A stretch of 64,000 bases of DNA from an uncultured Alphaproteobacteria bacterium (GCA_902515745.1 CABXWB010000009.1:1-64000), one strand, 5' to 3'; numbered from the stretch's first letter, positions 50,170-58,843 are shown. Notes: generated from the sequence alone by a model not told the origin. Translations and numbers: made by a program.

Positions 50170-51036
50170 TTATGAAAACATTAATTGTGAAAGTTTTTTC
50201 CTATATTGAATAGTAACTTGATCAGTATTTCCAAGTACAGCAAAAAATTCTACCATCTTATTTTTTATACTATCCTTGTTTTTTGGGTAATTTTTTAGAA
50301 GCAAATCCATTCCATTTTCATATTCTTTCATCGAAAAATATTTATCAGATATTTCTAAAACTAGATCGATATTATTTGGTTCATTTTCAAGCTTACCAAG
50401 TAACTCATTAATATTTGGTCCGGATGAATTATTTTTCACAATTTCCATTTTTTTTAAAACCTGTTTAACCTCATCCTTTTCTTGCAGATCTTTTTCTAAT
50501 GAACCAATGAACACCTCAACCTCTTCAAATTGTTTAAGTTCGATCAAACACTCTAAATAAAAACAAATACCTTTAATTTCATCTGAGTTTTTAGAAATAA
50601 ATTCAAGAAGAGTGTCTTTAGTTTCTTCGAACTTATTTTCAGCCATGGCGCTTTCTATTTCATTATAAAATTCAGTGAAGTCTTCATTAATTTTAGATCC
50701 TAAACATTTTTCAATAAATTCAATAATTTGACCTTCAGGAATAACACCTTGAAATGCATTAACAATTTGTTTATCTTTGAATGCATAGACCGTAGGAATT
50801 GACTGAATTCTTAATTGCGCAGCAATTTGTTGATTTTCATCTATATTAATTTTTACTAATATGATTTTATCTCCTGATTTGGATATTATTTTTTCTAAAA
50901 TTGGCGTTAGTTGTTTACAAGGACCACACCAAGGAGCCCAAAAATCAACAACAATTAATTTACTTTCACTTGCCTCAATAACCTGATCATTAAACTCTGT
51001 CTCATTAACATCGATAATATTCGAATTTTCACTCAT
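50170..51036 (-). CDS. CnoX/YbbN-like thioredoxin-TPR protein
   Basis: The N-terminal thioredoxin domain (about 1-110) has the active site WCGPC (Cys37, Cys40) and IQSIPTVYAFKD; the C-terminal about 170 residues are TPR-like helices. E. coli CnoX (YbbN) has this architecture, though with a different active site; here the redox motif CGPC is kept, so it may have real oxidoreductase activity. Overlaps the ProX-like gene by 4 bp. Confidence 0.88.
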   Translation of the reverse strand: MSENSNIIDVNETEFNDQVIEASESKLIVVDFWAPWCGPCKQLTPILEKIISKSGDKIILVKINIDENQQIAAQLRIQSIPTVYAFKDKQIVNAFQGVIPEGQIIEFIEKCLGSKINEDFTEFYNEIESAMAENKFEETKDTLLEFISKNSDEIKGICFYLECLIELKQFEEVEVFIGSLEKDLQEKDEVKQVLKKMEIVKNNSSGPNINELLGKLENEPNNIDLVLEISDKYFSMKEYENGMDLLLKNYPKNKDSIKNKMVEFFAVLGNTDQVTIQYRKKLSQLMFS

Positions 51037-51545
51037 AAAGATTTGACTATACTATAATTGCCTAAAGAAAAAATATGAATTTTTTTATTATTTTCAAGGA
51101 GGAAGTTTATAAACTCTGCAGTCTTTATACTTATAGTTGTTGTATTAATTAGGGGGTGGAAGTTAATTATTTCACTTTCAAAAAGATTTTCATCTAAGTA
51201 AAATTCAACAACATTATCTTTGTCATTAAGAAGGGCAAATGGCGAAACTGATCCTGGCTTTATGCCCAAAAATTGTTCTAAATATTTATTATTAGCAAAT
51301 GATAAATTCTTAGCATCGATAGATTTAGAAAATTGCTTTAAATCAACCTTTGCATTTTCATCACAACTAAAAAGAAAAAAATTATTTTTTTTATTTTTTA
51401 AAAATAAATTTTTTGTATGTGCCCCTTCAATTTCACCTCTTAGATTTTCAGAATCTTCAACTGTAAATAAAGGATCATGTTCATGAATTTGAAAATCTTT
51501 ATTTTTTACACTAAGTAATTCAAATAAATCTGTCTTTGTAAGCAT
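51033..51545 (-). CDS. YbaK/ProX-like aminoacyl-tRNA deacylase
   Basis: 170-residue YbaK-fold editing protein. GEIEGAHTKNLFLKNKKNNFFLFS includes the conserved lysine after AHTKN; LGIKPGSVSPFALLND is the ProXp-ala-type signature. Probably hydrolyses mischarged Ala-tRNA(Pro) or similar. It leads the deacylase-thioredoxin-LON operon, diverging from crtI over 57 bp. Confidence 0.9.
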   Translation of the reverse strand: MLTKTDLFELLSVKNKDFQIHEHDPLFTVEDSENLRGEIEGAHTKNLFLKNKKNNFFLFSCDENAKVDLKQFSKSIDAKNLSFANNKYLEQFLGIKPGSVSPFALLNDKDNVVEFYLDENLFESEIINFHPLINTTTISIKTAEFINFLLENNKKIHIFSLGNYSIVKSL

Positions 51546-51602
51546 AAATAATATTATATCTATTAAGAAATAAGGTATTTAAATACAATTACAAAATTAA
51601 AA

Positions 51603-53078
51603 ATGGGAAAAAAAGCAGTAGTTATAGGAAGTGGCTTTGGAGGCATCGCGATTAGTTTAAGATTAAAAAAATTAGGCTATGATACAATAATTATTGAAAA
51701 ACTAGACGAGCTTGGAGGAAGAGCAAGAGTTTTTGAGGTAAATGGTTTTAAACATGATGCTGGACCAACGGTTATAACAGCACCATTTCTTTTTGATGAA
51801 TTATTTAGTCTGTTTGGAAAAAAAAGAGAGAATTATTTGAATTTTGTTCCTCTCGAACCTTGGTATAGGTACTACTTTCATGATGGTAAAACATTTGATT
51901 ATTGTTCTACAGTCGAAAAAACTAACATAGAAATTAGTAAATTTGATAAGAAAGATATAAAAGGATATTATAAACTCCTACATCAATCAAAAAAAATATT
52001 TGATGTAGGGTTTACACAATTAGCTGATAAACCATTTATTTCTTTTTTTAAAATGTTAGGAGTTATTCCTAATTTGATAATTTTGAAAAGTTATTTCACA
52101 GTATCTCAACTTGTAAATAGTTATCTAAAAAATCCATATCTTAGAAAAGCTTTTTCAATTCATCCACTTTTAGTTGGGGGTGATCCACATACAACAACAT
52201 CTATTTACGCTTTGATTCATTATTTAGAGAGAAAATGGGGAGTATTTTTTTGTATGGGTGGAACTGGTAAAATCGTATCTGAATTAAAAAAATTAATGAT
52301 TGATTCTGGTATTAAAATTAAAACAAATACAGAAGCAAAAGAACTTATTGTTGAAAATAATAGGATAACAAAAATATTAACAAACAATGAAGAAATTTCC
52401 AATATAGATTTAGTTGTTTGTAATGCTGATCCACCCATGGTTTACTCCAAACTTTTAAAAAAACAAAAATTAAGAAGACCTGTATTAAAAGAAAAAAACT
52501 TATTGTATTCAATGGGACTTTTTGTTCTTTTTTTTGGTACAAAAAAACAATACCATAAAGTTGCTCACCATACTATTTGGATGACTCAAAGATTTAAATC
52601 TTTACTTCATGATATATTTAAAAATAAAATTTTATCTGATGATTTCTCCTTATACATTCACAGACCTACTGCAACAGACAAGTCATTTGCACCAGAAGGT
52701 TGTGATAGTTTTTACGTTCTATGCCCAGTACCAAATTTACAAGGCAAAATTGATTGGGATGTTGAATCAGAGAACCTCAAAAATAAAATAGTTAAAGAAT
52801 TATCACAAACAATTATGCCAGATTTAGAAAAGAATATTACAGATGTTTTTTGGATGAATCCTAAAGATTTTAAAAATGATTACAATTCTATGCACGGAGC
52901 TGGTTTTTCAATCGCTCCGATCTTCACACAGTCAGCTTGGTTTAGGTATCACAACAAAGATAAAAAAATTAAAAACCTATATTTTTCAGCAGCAGGTTCT
53001 CATCCAGGCGCTGGTATACCAGGAGTTCTTTCATCAGCTAAAGTTGTTGAAAACATAATTAAAGCTGAATTAAAATAA
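51603..53078 (+). CDS. crtI: Phytoene desaturase CrtI
   Basis: FAD-dependent desaturase converting phytoene to lycopene. N-terminal FAD motif VIGSGFGGIAISLRLKKLG and RARVFEVNGFKHDAGPTVI; C-terminal SAAGSHPGAGIPGVLSSAK. Length 491. First gene of crtI-crtB-crtY-blh, with crtB starting 2 bp downstream. Confidence 0.97.
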   Translation: MGKKAVVIGSGFGGIAISLRLKKLGYDTIIIEKLDELGGRARVFEVNGFKHDAGPTVITAPFLFDELFSLFGKKRENYLNFVPLEPWYRYYFHDGKTFDYCSTVEKTNIEISKFDKKDIKGYYKLLHQSKKIFDVGFTQLADKPFISFFKMLGVIPNLIILKSYFTVSQLVNSYLKNPYLRKAFSIHPLLVGGDPHTTTSIYALIHYLERKWGVFFCMGGTGKIVSELKKLMIDSGIKIKTNTEAKELIVENNRITKILTNNEEISNIDLVVCNADPPMVYSKLLKKQKLRRPVLKEKNLLYSMGLFVLFFGTKKQYHKVAHHTIWMTQRFKSLLHDIFKNKILSDDFSLYIHRPTATDKSFAPEGCDSFYVLCPVPNLQGKIDWDVESENLKNKIVKELSQTIMPDLEKNITDVFWMNPKDFKNDYNSMHGAGFSIAPIFTQSAWFRYHNKDKKIKNLYFSAAGSHPGAGIPGVLSSAKVVENIIKAELK

Positions 53079-53080
53079 TA

Positions 53081-53962
53081 ATGATTGATTTAAAGCTCAA
53101 TTCATCTGCGGACCTCAAAAAGGAAGGCAAAAGTTTTTATTGGGCAAGTTATTTTTTACCAAAAAGTTACAAAAAAAATGCTGGCACTCTTTATTCAATT
53201 TGTAGATATTTTGATGATGTTGCTGATAAATATAAAGAAGATCAAACTATCTATCTCAAAAATTCAATTGAAGAAATAAGGACCAATAAAAATAATAAAG
53301 TAAATATTTTTTTGCAAAAAAATGAAATTAACAATTTAATTCTTATAGATTTAATAGAAGGATTAATCTTGGATCAGAAAAAAATAAGAATTCAAAACAA
53401 AGAAGAACTTATTAAATACTCTTATCATGTTGCAGGTACTGTTGGATTAATGATGTCTAAAATTATAGGAGTAAAACATGATAAGGCAGCACGATCCGCA
53501 ATTGATTTAGGTATTGGAATGCAGCTTACAAATATAGCAAGAGATGTTTATGAAGATTCTAAAATGAAAAGAATATATTTACCTTCCAATTGGATACCTG
53601 ATGTATCATTAAAAAATTTAACTGATCTTCATAACAAAAGTCCTAAAAAAGATGAAAGAATATCAAATGCAATTCATAAAGTAATAGGACTTTCGGATAA
53701 GTTTTATGAAAATGGTTTTGCTGGTTTAAAATATATCCCGCTATCTACCAGACTAGGAATATTAATTGCGGCTAATATTTATAGAGGTATTGGTATTAAG
53801 ATAAAATCCAATAAAAAAAAATATTTAAGAGAAAGGGTATATTTAAACTTATTAGAAAAATCTTTAATTACAGTTAAATCAATCTTACTTTTTATTTTTT
53901 TACCTTTTATGAAATATCAGTATCAAAAAATTAGAGACAATCTCCCAAATGAAAATTTATAA
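53081..53962 (+). CDS. crtB: Phytoene synthase CrtB
   Basis: Head-to-head condensation of two GGPP to phytoene. The two Asp-rich metal motifs are present: CRYFDDVADKY and GMQLTNIARDVYEDSKM, followed by RIYLP. Length 293. It overlaps crtY by 14 bp. The GGPP synthase supplying its substrate is outside the window. Confidence 0.96.
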   Translation: MIDLKLNSSADLKKEGKSFYWASYFLPKSYKKNAGTLYSICRYFDDVADKYKEDQTIYLKNSIEEIRTNKNNKVNIFLQKNEINNLILIDLIEGLILDQKKIRIQNKEELIKYSYHVAGTVGLMMSKIIGVKHDKAARSAIDLGIGMQLTNIARDVYEDSKMKRIYLPSNWIPDVSLKNLTDLHNKSPKKDERISNAIHKVIGLSDKFYENGFAGLKYIPLSTRLGILIAANIYRGIGIKIKSNKKKYLRERVYLNLLEKSLITVKSILLFIFLPFMKYQYQKIRDNLPNENL

Positions 53963-55031
53963 AGCTGCAATAATTGGCTTAGGCCCAAGTGGTTTAGCTG
54001 TAAATAAACTTCTTTATGGAGATAGCTATAACGAAATCATTGCATTTGAAAGTCAAGATATAAATAAAAGAGATAATTTTTTTGGTTTTTGGTTAACAGA
54101 TTGGATGAAGCCATTTGAAAAAATTATTGAAAAAAAATGGAATAAATGGACTATAGGTAACAAAAATACAGAAGTAACACATACAAGTTTAGATAAACCT
54201 TATTGTGTTATTAGTTTTAAAACTTGGAAAAAGTTTTGCTTGGAAACAAAACATAAATTAGAAATCATAAATAAACAAGTTGTCCAATATTTTCCTGAAC
54301 AAAATTATTTTAAAATAATCACTACTGATGACAAAATATATTACGCTAAAAATATATATGATTCACGATCAGCAAAAGAAAAAAAAGGTGAATTATTACA
54401 ACATTTTTTTGGAATTAATATTATTGTGGAAGATAATACTTTTAATGAAGATAAATTAACCTTGATGCACTTTACGGAAGAAAATAAAGTTCTACATTTT
54501 ATATACATCCTACCATTTAGTCACAATAAAGCGCTTGTTGAATCGACGGTCTTTTCAAAAGATGTTTTTCACAGCTCCTGGTATAGAGAAAAAATAAATG
54601 ATTACTTAAAGAAAAATAATATTACAAATTTTAAAGAACAAAGCTCAGAAAAAGGAGTAATTCCAATGTTTTTTGCAGAGGAGAAAAGATCAGTTAATTC
54701 TAATATTTTCAATATTGGTATTAGAGGAGGTGCGTGCAAGCCCTCTACTGGATATGCCTTTTCATTTCTTATAAAACAAATTCAATTGTTAAAAAATTCA
54801 AAAAAGAATCATGTAAATGTCCATAATTTTTTAGAAAAAAAAATGGATAAAGTTTTTATTAATTTTTTAAAAAATAACAGAGAAGATGGAAGGTCATTTA
54901 TAAAGCTCGCTTCTAATCTTAATGGAAATGAATTCCAACGTTTTATGATGGGTGAATCAAATTTACTAACTAAGTTAAAAATTATAAATAGTATGCCCAA
55001 GTTTCCTTTTATAAAAGAATTATTTAAATAA
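53949..55031 (+). CDS. crtY: Lycopene beta-cyclase CrtY
   Basis: Flavoprotein cyclising lycopene to beta-carotene. FAD motif AIIGLGPSGLAVNKLL, FFGFWLTDWMKP and GACKPSTGYAFSFL near the C-terminal half match bacterial CrtY. Length 360. Overlaps crtB; blh starts one base after its stop. Confidence 0.92.
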   Translation: MKIYKAAIIGLGPSGLAVNKLLYGDSYNEIIAFESQDINKRDNFFGFWLTDWMKPFEKIIEKKWNKWTIGNKNTEVTHTSLDKPYCVISFKTWKKFCLETKHKLEIINKQVVQYFPEQNYFKIITTDDKIYYAKNIYDSRSAKEKKGELLQHFFGINIIVEDNTFNEDKLTLMHFTEENKVLHFIYILPFSHNKALVESTVFSKDVFHSSWYREKINDYLKKNNITNFKEQSSEKGVIPMFFAEEKRSVNSNIFNIGIRGGACKPSTGYAFSFLIKQIQLLKNSKKNHVNVHNFLEKKMDKVFINFLKNNREDGRSFIKLASNLNGNEFQRFMMGESNLLTKLKIINSMPKFPFIKELFK

Positions 55032-55032
55032 T

Positions 55033-55851
55033 ATGTTAGCCGAACTTACAATTTTAAATATCATTTCTTTTTTATTAATTTTTTTTATTGGTCTTCCACA
55101 TGGCTCATTTGATGGTGCAGTTGCTTCATTAGTAGGTTTTAGTAACAGAATTCAATTTCTACAATTTATATTTTACTACCTAATTTTATTTTTTCTAGTC
55201 ATTTTATTTTGGTTACATTTTCCTATTATTGCGCTAACGATTTTTATAATAATGACTATTGCCCATTTTGGATTATGTGATTGGACAAATTTTAAAATAA
55301 ATAAATATAAATATTCTATAAGCTTTACTTATGGAATGACTATTATTTTTGGAATAATATTTTTCAACGAAGATCAATCTTTTTTGATATTTGAATATCT
55401 GACAAATAATAATATTTATTCAATCCAAAAATATTTTTTCATCCCATATTTTTTAACCCTATTATCTATAATATATTTTATTTATCTCTCCTTGTTCGAA
55501 AAGAAATTACGAAAAGGAATTATTGAGATACTATTTCTTTTATTAATTTTTTATTTTTTTGACCCATTACTAAGCTTTGCAATATATTTCTGTTTTTTTC
55601 ACACTTACAAACATTTAAAACATCTGATTAAAAATATTTATTTAAATTTAAAAAATAAATACTTTGTTATTTACACTACAATAATTTTTACAGCAATTTC
55701 TTGGATTGGAGGTTTAGGAATTTTTTACTATTTAGTTCAAAATTTATCTTTATATGAGTCGATATTAAAAGTAATTTTCATTGGACTTGCTGCTTTAACG
55801 CTTCCTCATATGTTACTTGTCGACATTATCTACAGAAGAAGATTTAAATAA
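55033..55851 (+). CDS. blh: Blh-type beta-carotene 15,15'-dioxygenase
   Basis: Membrane iron enzyme splitting beta-carotene into two retinals. Histidine motifs across the helices: GLPHGSFDGAVAS (His23), AHFGLCDW, CFFHTYKHLKHL and LPHMLLVD. Length 272 with about eight membrane segments. In marine bacteria this is the partner of proteorhodopsin, but no rhodopsin gene is in the window. Confidence 0.95.
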   Translation: MLAELTILNIISFLLIFFIGLPHGSFDGAVASLVGFSNRIQFLQFIFYYLILFFLVILFWLHFPIIALTIFIIMTIAHFGLCDWTNFKINKYKYSISFTYGMTIIFGIIFFNEDQSFLIFEYLTNNNIYSIQKYFFIPYFLTLLSIIYFIYLSLFEKKLRKGIIEILFLLLIFYFFDPLLSFAIYFCFFHTYKHLKHLIKNIYLNLKNKYFVIYTTIIFTAISWIGGLGIFYYLVQNLSLYESILKVIFIGLAALTLPHMLLVDIIYRRRFK

Positions 55852-55905
55852 ATCGTTTTCTCAAATATTGACTTATAAATTCAAAGTGGTAATTGTGTAA
55901 ATTAT

Positions 55906-55980
55906 GCGGGCGTAGCTCAGGGGTAGAGCGCAACCTTGCCAAGGTTGAAGTCGAGGGTTCGAATCCCTTCGCCCGCTCCA
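55906..55980 (+). tRNA. tRNA-Gly(GCC), intact
   Basis: 75-nt cloverleaf: acceptor GCGGGCG / CGCCCGC, anticodon stem CAACC / GGTTG with loop TTGCCAA (anticodon GCC), T-loop TTCGAAT, encoded CCA. Its last 51 nt (55930-55980) are repeated downstream at 56509 and 57828 and in decayed form at 58917, so it is the attachment site of the islands that follow. Confidence 0.97.
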
Positions 55981-56025
55981 TGTTTTCTCCCGAATATTGA
56001 ATCATGAAGCGTTGAAGAAATCGTT

Positions 56026-56050
56026 AAGTAGCCCTTGCGTAGCCAATAGG
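56026..56050 (+). repeat. Island A left-end repeat pair (GTAGCC, 11-bp spacing)
   Basis: GTAGCC begins at 56028 and again at 56039, 46 bp after the tRNA. The same arrangement recurs at the right end of the island. Confidence 0.65.
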
Positions 56051-56064
56051 TTAATTTTTTATAT

Positions 56065-56325
56065 TTATTTTTGAATAAATCTTTTCATAGTATCAAAAAC
56101 AACACCATGCTTTTCAGCCTCATTTTTTACTTCATCCGAACTAAGTACTTTGTCCATTTCTTCTTCATCTAAAACATTAAAGCATATTGAAACGTGATTC
56201 GAATTTTCGGTATCTACAAAATCTACAATATTATCAGCAAACTTTGAGAAAGTTTTTACTCTTTCATCATTAAAAGATAACCACTCATCAACATTTTTTA
56301 CTTCATGACTAATTATTTGTAACAT
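56065..56325 (-). CDS. Small ferredoxin-fold-like protein, cargo of island A
   Basis: 86 residues from ATG 56323-56325, chosen because AAGGAGG lies 5 bp upstream; the frame runs on to 56358. The sequence (MLQIISHEVKNVDEWLSFND; VDTENSNHVSICFNVLDEEE) has the beta-alpha-beta alternation and length of dimeric alpha/beta-barrel proteins, but I do not recognise a family. It is the only gene in island A. Confidence 0.7.
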   Translation of the reverse strand: MLQIISHEVKNVDEWLSFNDERVKTFSKFADNIVDFVDTENSNHVSICFNVLDEEEMDKVLSSDEVKNEAEKHGVVFDTMKRFIQK

Positions 56326-56413
56326 TTTACCTCCTTGATATTTATTAAAATCTATCAAATTAAATAATTATAAAAAAGTGTAATATTTAATATTATATAG
56401 AAAAAGTATTTTT

Positions 56414-56438
56414 AAGTAGCCCCCAAGTAGTCCTTCGG
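56414..56438 (+). repeat. Island A right-end repeat pair (GTAG, 11-bp spacing)
   Basis: GTAGCC begins at 56416 and GTAGTC at 56427, 71 bp before the first att copy. Same strand and spacing as the left pair. Confidence 0.65.
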
Positions 56439-56508
56439 ATTTATATAAATTTATTTATTACAAATATTTTCTTAATATTTGGTCAATAATAAATAAACAA
56501 TGTATTTG

Positions 56509-56559
56509 GCAACCTTGCCAAGGTTGAAGTCGAGGGTTCGAATCCCTTCGCCCGCTCCA
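56509..56559 (+). repeat. att copy 1: exact 51-bp repeat of the tRNA-Gly 3' end
   Basis: Identical to 55930-55980, from the anticodon stem to CCA. It begins at an inverted repeat (CAACC TTGCCAA GGTTG), a suitable core for a tyrosine recombinase. Upstream bases GTATTTG also match GTACTTG before copy 2. Confidence 0.95.
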
Positions 56560-56603
56560 ATAAATCTCCCAAAAAAATAATTTTTTTTCTTTTTAGTCTT
56601 TTT

Positions 56604-56625
56604 ACGTCCCACATATGTCCCACTT
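56604..56625 (+). repeat. Island B left-end repeat pair (GTCCCAC, 11-bp spacing)
   Basis: GTCCCAC begins at 56606 and 56617, 45 bp after att copy 1. The 22-bp block matches the right-end block at 19 of 22 positions. Confidence 0.75.
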
Positions 56626-56813
56626 AGAACGCTTTGGGGCAAGCTGGGGATACTTTATATATAAAATGACACAACGCATCAATCTTATAAAAAAATTATA
56701 CCTAATTTTGTTACCAGATATAAACTTTTAAAAATACTAATTAAATTTATTAAAAAAAATAAATATTTAAATTTGTAATATTAAATTAAAATTATTTTTC
56801 TAAATATTTTTTA

Positions 56814-57641
56814 GTGTTTAAAAATATTTTTTTGGCTTCATATCCTAAATCTGGAAATACTTGGCTTAGATCAATAATTCTTTCCTCACTACAACAAAAC
56901 AATATTATCAATATAAAAGATTTATCAAAAATAAGATTGTTATCAGATAAAATGAACTTCACTTCATTTAAAAATAAGATTTATGATAAAAAAGGATTGA
57001 TAGATTATGATTGGATGTCAAAAAACCTTATTTTATGTCAGAAAAAACTTAATGAAAAAACTAAATATAATTTTTTTTTTAAAACTCATAGTGTGAGGCA
57101 CAAAAGTTTTACAAATAAAACTGTAAATGCAGGTTTTATTTATATTGTCCGAGATCCTAGAGATATAGTTGTATCATTAAGTAATTTTACAGGAATAAAT
57201 TTGGATGAAGCTATAAATCAAATTGTTTTTAATAAACAACTAATGACGAATGCAAATGGTGCTAGAGAATTGGTTTCCAATTGGGATTTAAATATAAAAT
57301 CTTGGTTAGAATACAAAAGTGTCCCAAGTTTATTTATTAGATATGAAGATCTATTATTTAAATCAAATAACACAATATTAAAAATTATTACTTTTATAAA
57401 TATAATTACGAATAAAAATATTTTAAATAATAAAAAAAATATTGATGAAATTGCAAAAAATACCAACTTTAAAACATTACAATTTCAAGAAGCCTTAAAT
57501 GGTTTTGATGAAGCATCTAAGCATTCAAAATTTTTTAGATCAGGAACATCTAATCAATGGAAAGATATATTATCTAATTCACAAGCTAAGCTTATTGAGA
57601 AAAATCTCAAATCATTAATGAAGTATTTTAATTATATTTAG
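56814..57641 (+). CDS. Sulfotransferase family protein, cargo of island B
   Basis: 275 residues with YPKSGNTW (10-17) as 5'-phosphosulfate loop and VRDPRD (112-117) as 3'-phosphate region. It is a paralogue of the gene at 5774 but clearly diverged. Start is GTG at 56814 with no ribosome binding site. The acceptor is unknown; the accessory glycan genes just to the right suggest a surface polysaccharide. Confidence 0.87.
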   Translation: MFKNIFLASYPKSGNTWLRSIILSSLQQNNIINIKDLSKIRLLSDKMNFTSFKNKIYDKKGLIDYDWMSKNLILCQKKLNEKTKYNFFFKTHSVRHKSFTNKTVNAGFIYIVRDPRDIVVSLSNFTGINLDEAINQIVFNKQLMTNANGARELVSNWDLNIKSWLEYKSVPSLFIRYEDLLFKSNNTILKIITFINIITNKNILNNKKNIDEIAKNTNFKTLQFQEALNGFDEASKHSKFFRSGTSNQWKDILSNSQAKLIEKNLKSLMKYFNYI

Positions 57642-57648
57642 AGGATAA

Positions 57649-57738
57649 TGGCGGAGAGAGTGAGATTCGAACTCACGAACGAGTTGCTCCGTTGCCGGTT
57701 TTCAAGACCGGTGCTTTCTACCGCTCAGCCATCTCATT
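57649..57738 (-). tRNA. tRNA-Ser(UGA)-like gene with a broken acceptor stem
   Basis: On the minus strand: D-arm, anticodon stem CCGGT / ACCGG with loop CTTGAAA (anticodon TGA), long variable arm, T-arm GTGAG TTCGAAT CTCAC, 3' acceptor strand TCTCTCC, discriminator G and CCA. The 5' strand is AATGAGA where GGAGAGA would pair, so positions 1-3 cannot pair. It is probably a decayed or captured tRNA carried by island B, though function cannot be excluded. Confidence 0.7.
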
Positions 57739-57741
57739 TTC

Positions 57742-57763
57742 GCGTCCCACTTACGTCCCACTT
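57742..57763 (+). repeat. Island B right-end repeat pair (GTCCCAC, 11-bp spacing)
   Basis: GTCCCAC begins at 57744 and 57755, next to the tRNA-Ser-like gene and 65 bp before att copy 2. Same orientation as the left pair. Confidence 0.75.
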
Positions 57764-57827
57764 GATTTAAAATTTCTAAGCTGCGATAGAATATTTATTA
57801 AGAAAATCAATAACTCAATCGTACTTG

Positions 57828-57878
57828 GCAACCTTGCCAAGGTTGAAGTCGAGGGTTCGAATCCCTTCGCCCGCTCCA
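57828..57878 (+). repeat. att copy 2: exact 51-bp repeat of the tRNA-Gly 3' end
   Basis: Identical to 55930-55980 and 56509-56559. Similarity to copy 1 extends 7 bp further left with one mismatch. Confidence 0.95.
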
Positions 57879-57914
57879 AATTTCAATCCCGCCCTTGTTT
57901 TTTCAAAATTATTT

Positions 57915-57936
57915 ACAATAGAGTTACAATAGAGTT
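57915..57936 (+). repeat. Island C left-end repeat pair (ACAATAGAGTT, 11-bp spacing)
   Basis: Two perfect tandem copies of ACAATAGAGTT, starting at 57915 and 57926, 36 bp after att copy 2. Confidence 0.7.
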
Positions 57937-57953
57937 TAAATATAAAATTATTT

Positions 57954-58838
57954 ATGAAAATATTGATTACTATAATTTTTTTACTTACCCCAAATTATTT
58001 ATTTGCTAATACAAATACTTTTAATTGTGTCTTTTCATTTTCAGAATACATTAATAAACAACAACCTATAGGAAAAGACATTGTAAAGTTGATGCAATGG
58101 GATGAAATTAAGATATTTGCTGATTTTTCATCAATATCAAAAAAAAAATGGGTGATTGATAAAATATATTTAGAAAAGGATCTAAAACAAACTCTCGATA
58201 ATATTTTTGATAATTCTTCCGAAAATCTTTTTAATTCTTTTAGTAAAATACTTTATGATGAAAAACTATCTGGTGCCGATAAACAATTTAGAAAATATCT
58301 TCTTAAAGAGTTAGGTATTAGTTTGAGTGAATTAGAACAAGGTTTAAAAAAATTATCTAAAAAAGAAAAAGAACAAGCATTACGTGAATTTAAAATTGAA
58401 TTTAAAAGAGAATTAAACTTGTTTTACAAGGAATTTGGTAACGCGTTAGATGATATAACTATAAATCAAGAGCAGCACTTTAAACATTATATTAATACAT
58501 TTGAAAAATATGGAGAATTAAAGGTTATGGGTAACAAAATTGAAGCAAAAACAGTTACTGATGCGGGCATGTTAATTGAAAATATTATTGATTATAATCA
58601 GTTATTAAAAAACGAATCAAAAGACACAGTTAGTCTTAAAATGACTTTTGTTGATGGAAACTCAGCATTGTTTTCAAGCAAGTGTTTCAACACAACTAAT
58701 TTAATTAAAAACAAGGATAATAATAAAAGCAATGAAATTGAAACAAAATTAAGAAAACTCAAATTATTATACGAAGACGAACTAATCACTCAAGAAGAAT
58801 ATGATGCTAAGAGAAAAGAAATCTTAGATGAAATGTAA
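57954..58838 (+). CDS. Secreted SHOCT-tailed protein of unknown function, cargo of island C
   Basis: 294 residues: signal peptide (ILITIIFLLTPNYLFA), a mixed domain with FNCVFSFSEYI, a charged coiled-coil-like middle (LSKKEKEQALREFKIEFKR), and a C-terminal SHOCT-like helix pair (LYEDELITQEEYDAKRKEIL). The N-terminal region could bind a ligand; I do not recognise a family. It is the sole gene of island C. Confidence 0.78.
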   Translation: MKILITIIFLLTPNYLFANTNTFNCVFSFSEYINKQQPIGKDIVKLMQWDEIKIFADFSSISKKKWVIDKIYLEKDLKQTLDNIFDNSSENLFNSFSKILYDEKLSGADKQFRKYLLKELGISLSELEQGLKKLSKKEKEQALREFKIEFKRELNLFYKEFGNALDDITINQEQHFKHYINTFEKYGELKVMGNKIEAKTVTDAGMLIENIIDYNQLLKNESKDTVSLKMTFVDGNSALFSSKCFNTTNLIKNKDNNKSNEIETKLRKLKLLYEDELITQEEYDAKRKEILDEM

Positions 58839-58843
58839 AAGTT

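Larger units (their letters stand above)
55981..56559. mobile_element. Mini-island A at tRNA-Gly (about 579 bp)
   Basis: Unit between the intact tRNA-Gly and the first 51-bp copy of its 3' part. It holds one leftward gene (56065-56325) and, near both ends, a pair of direct repeats GTAGCC / GTAG(C/T)C with starts 11 bp apart. No integrase is present. The pattern fits a non-autonomous element integrated by a tyrosine recombinase acting in trans. Confidence 0.65.
56560..57878. mobile_element. Mini-island B at tRNA-Gly (about 1.32 kb)
   Basis: Unit between att copies 1 and 2. Contains a sulfotransferase gene, a tRNA-Ser-like gene and, near both ends, pairs of GTCCCAC spaced 11 bp. No integrase. 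The 254 bp between att copy 1 and the sulfotransferase start hold the left repeat pair but no gene that I can support. Confidence 0.68.

Noticed and set aside
57692-58009. 105-codon rightward open frame
   Set aside because: It runs through the tRNA-Ser-like gene, the GTCCCAC pair and att copy 2; its translation is read-through of structural RNA and repeats.
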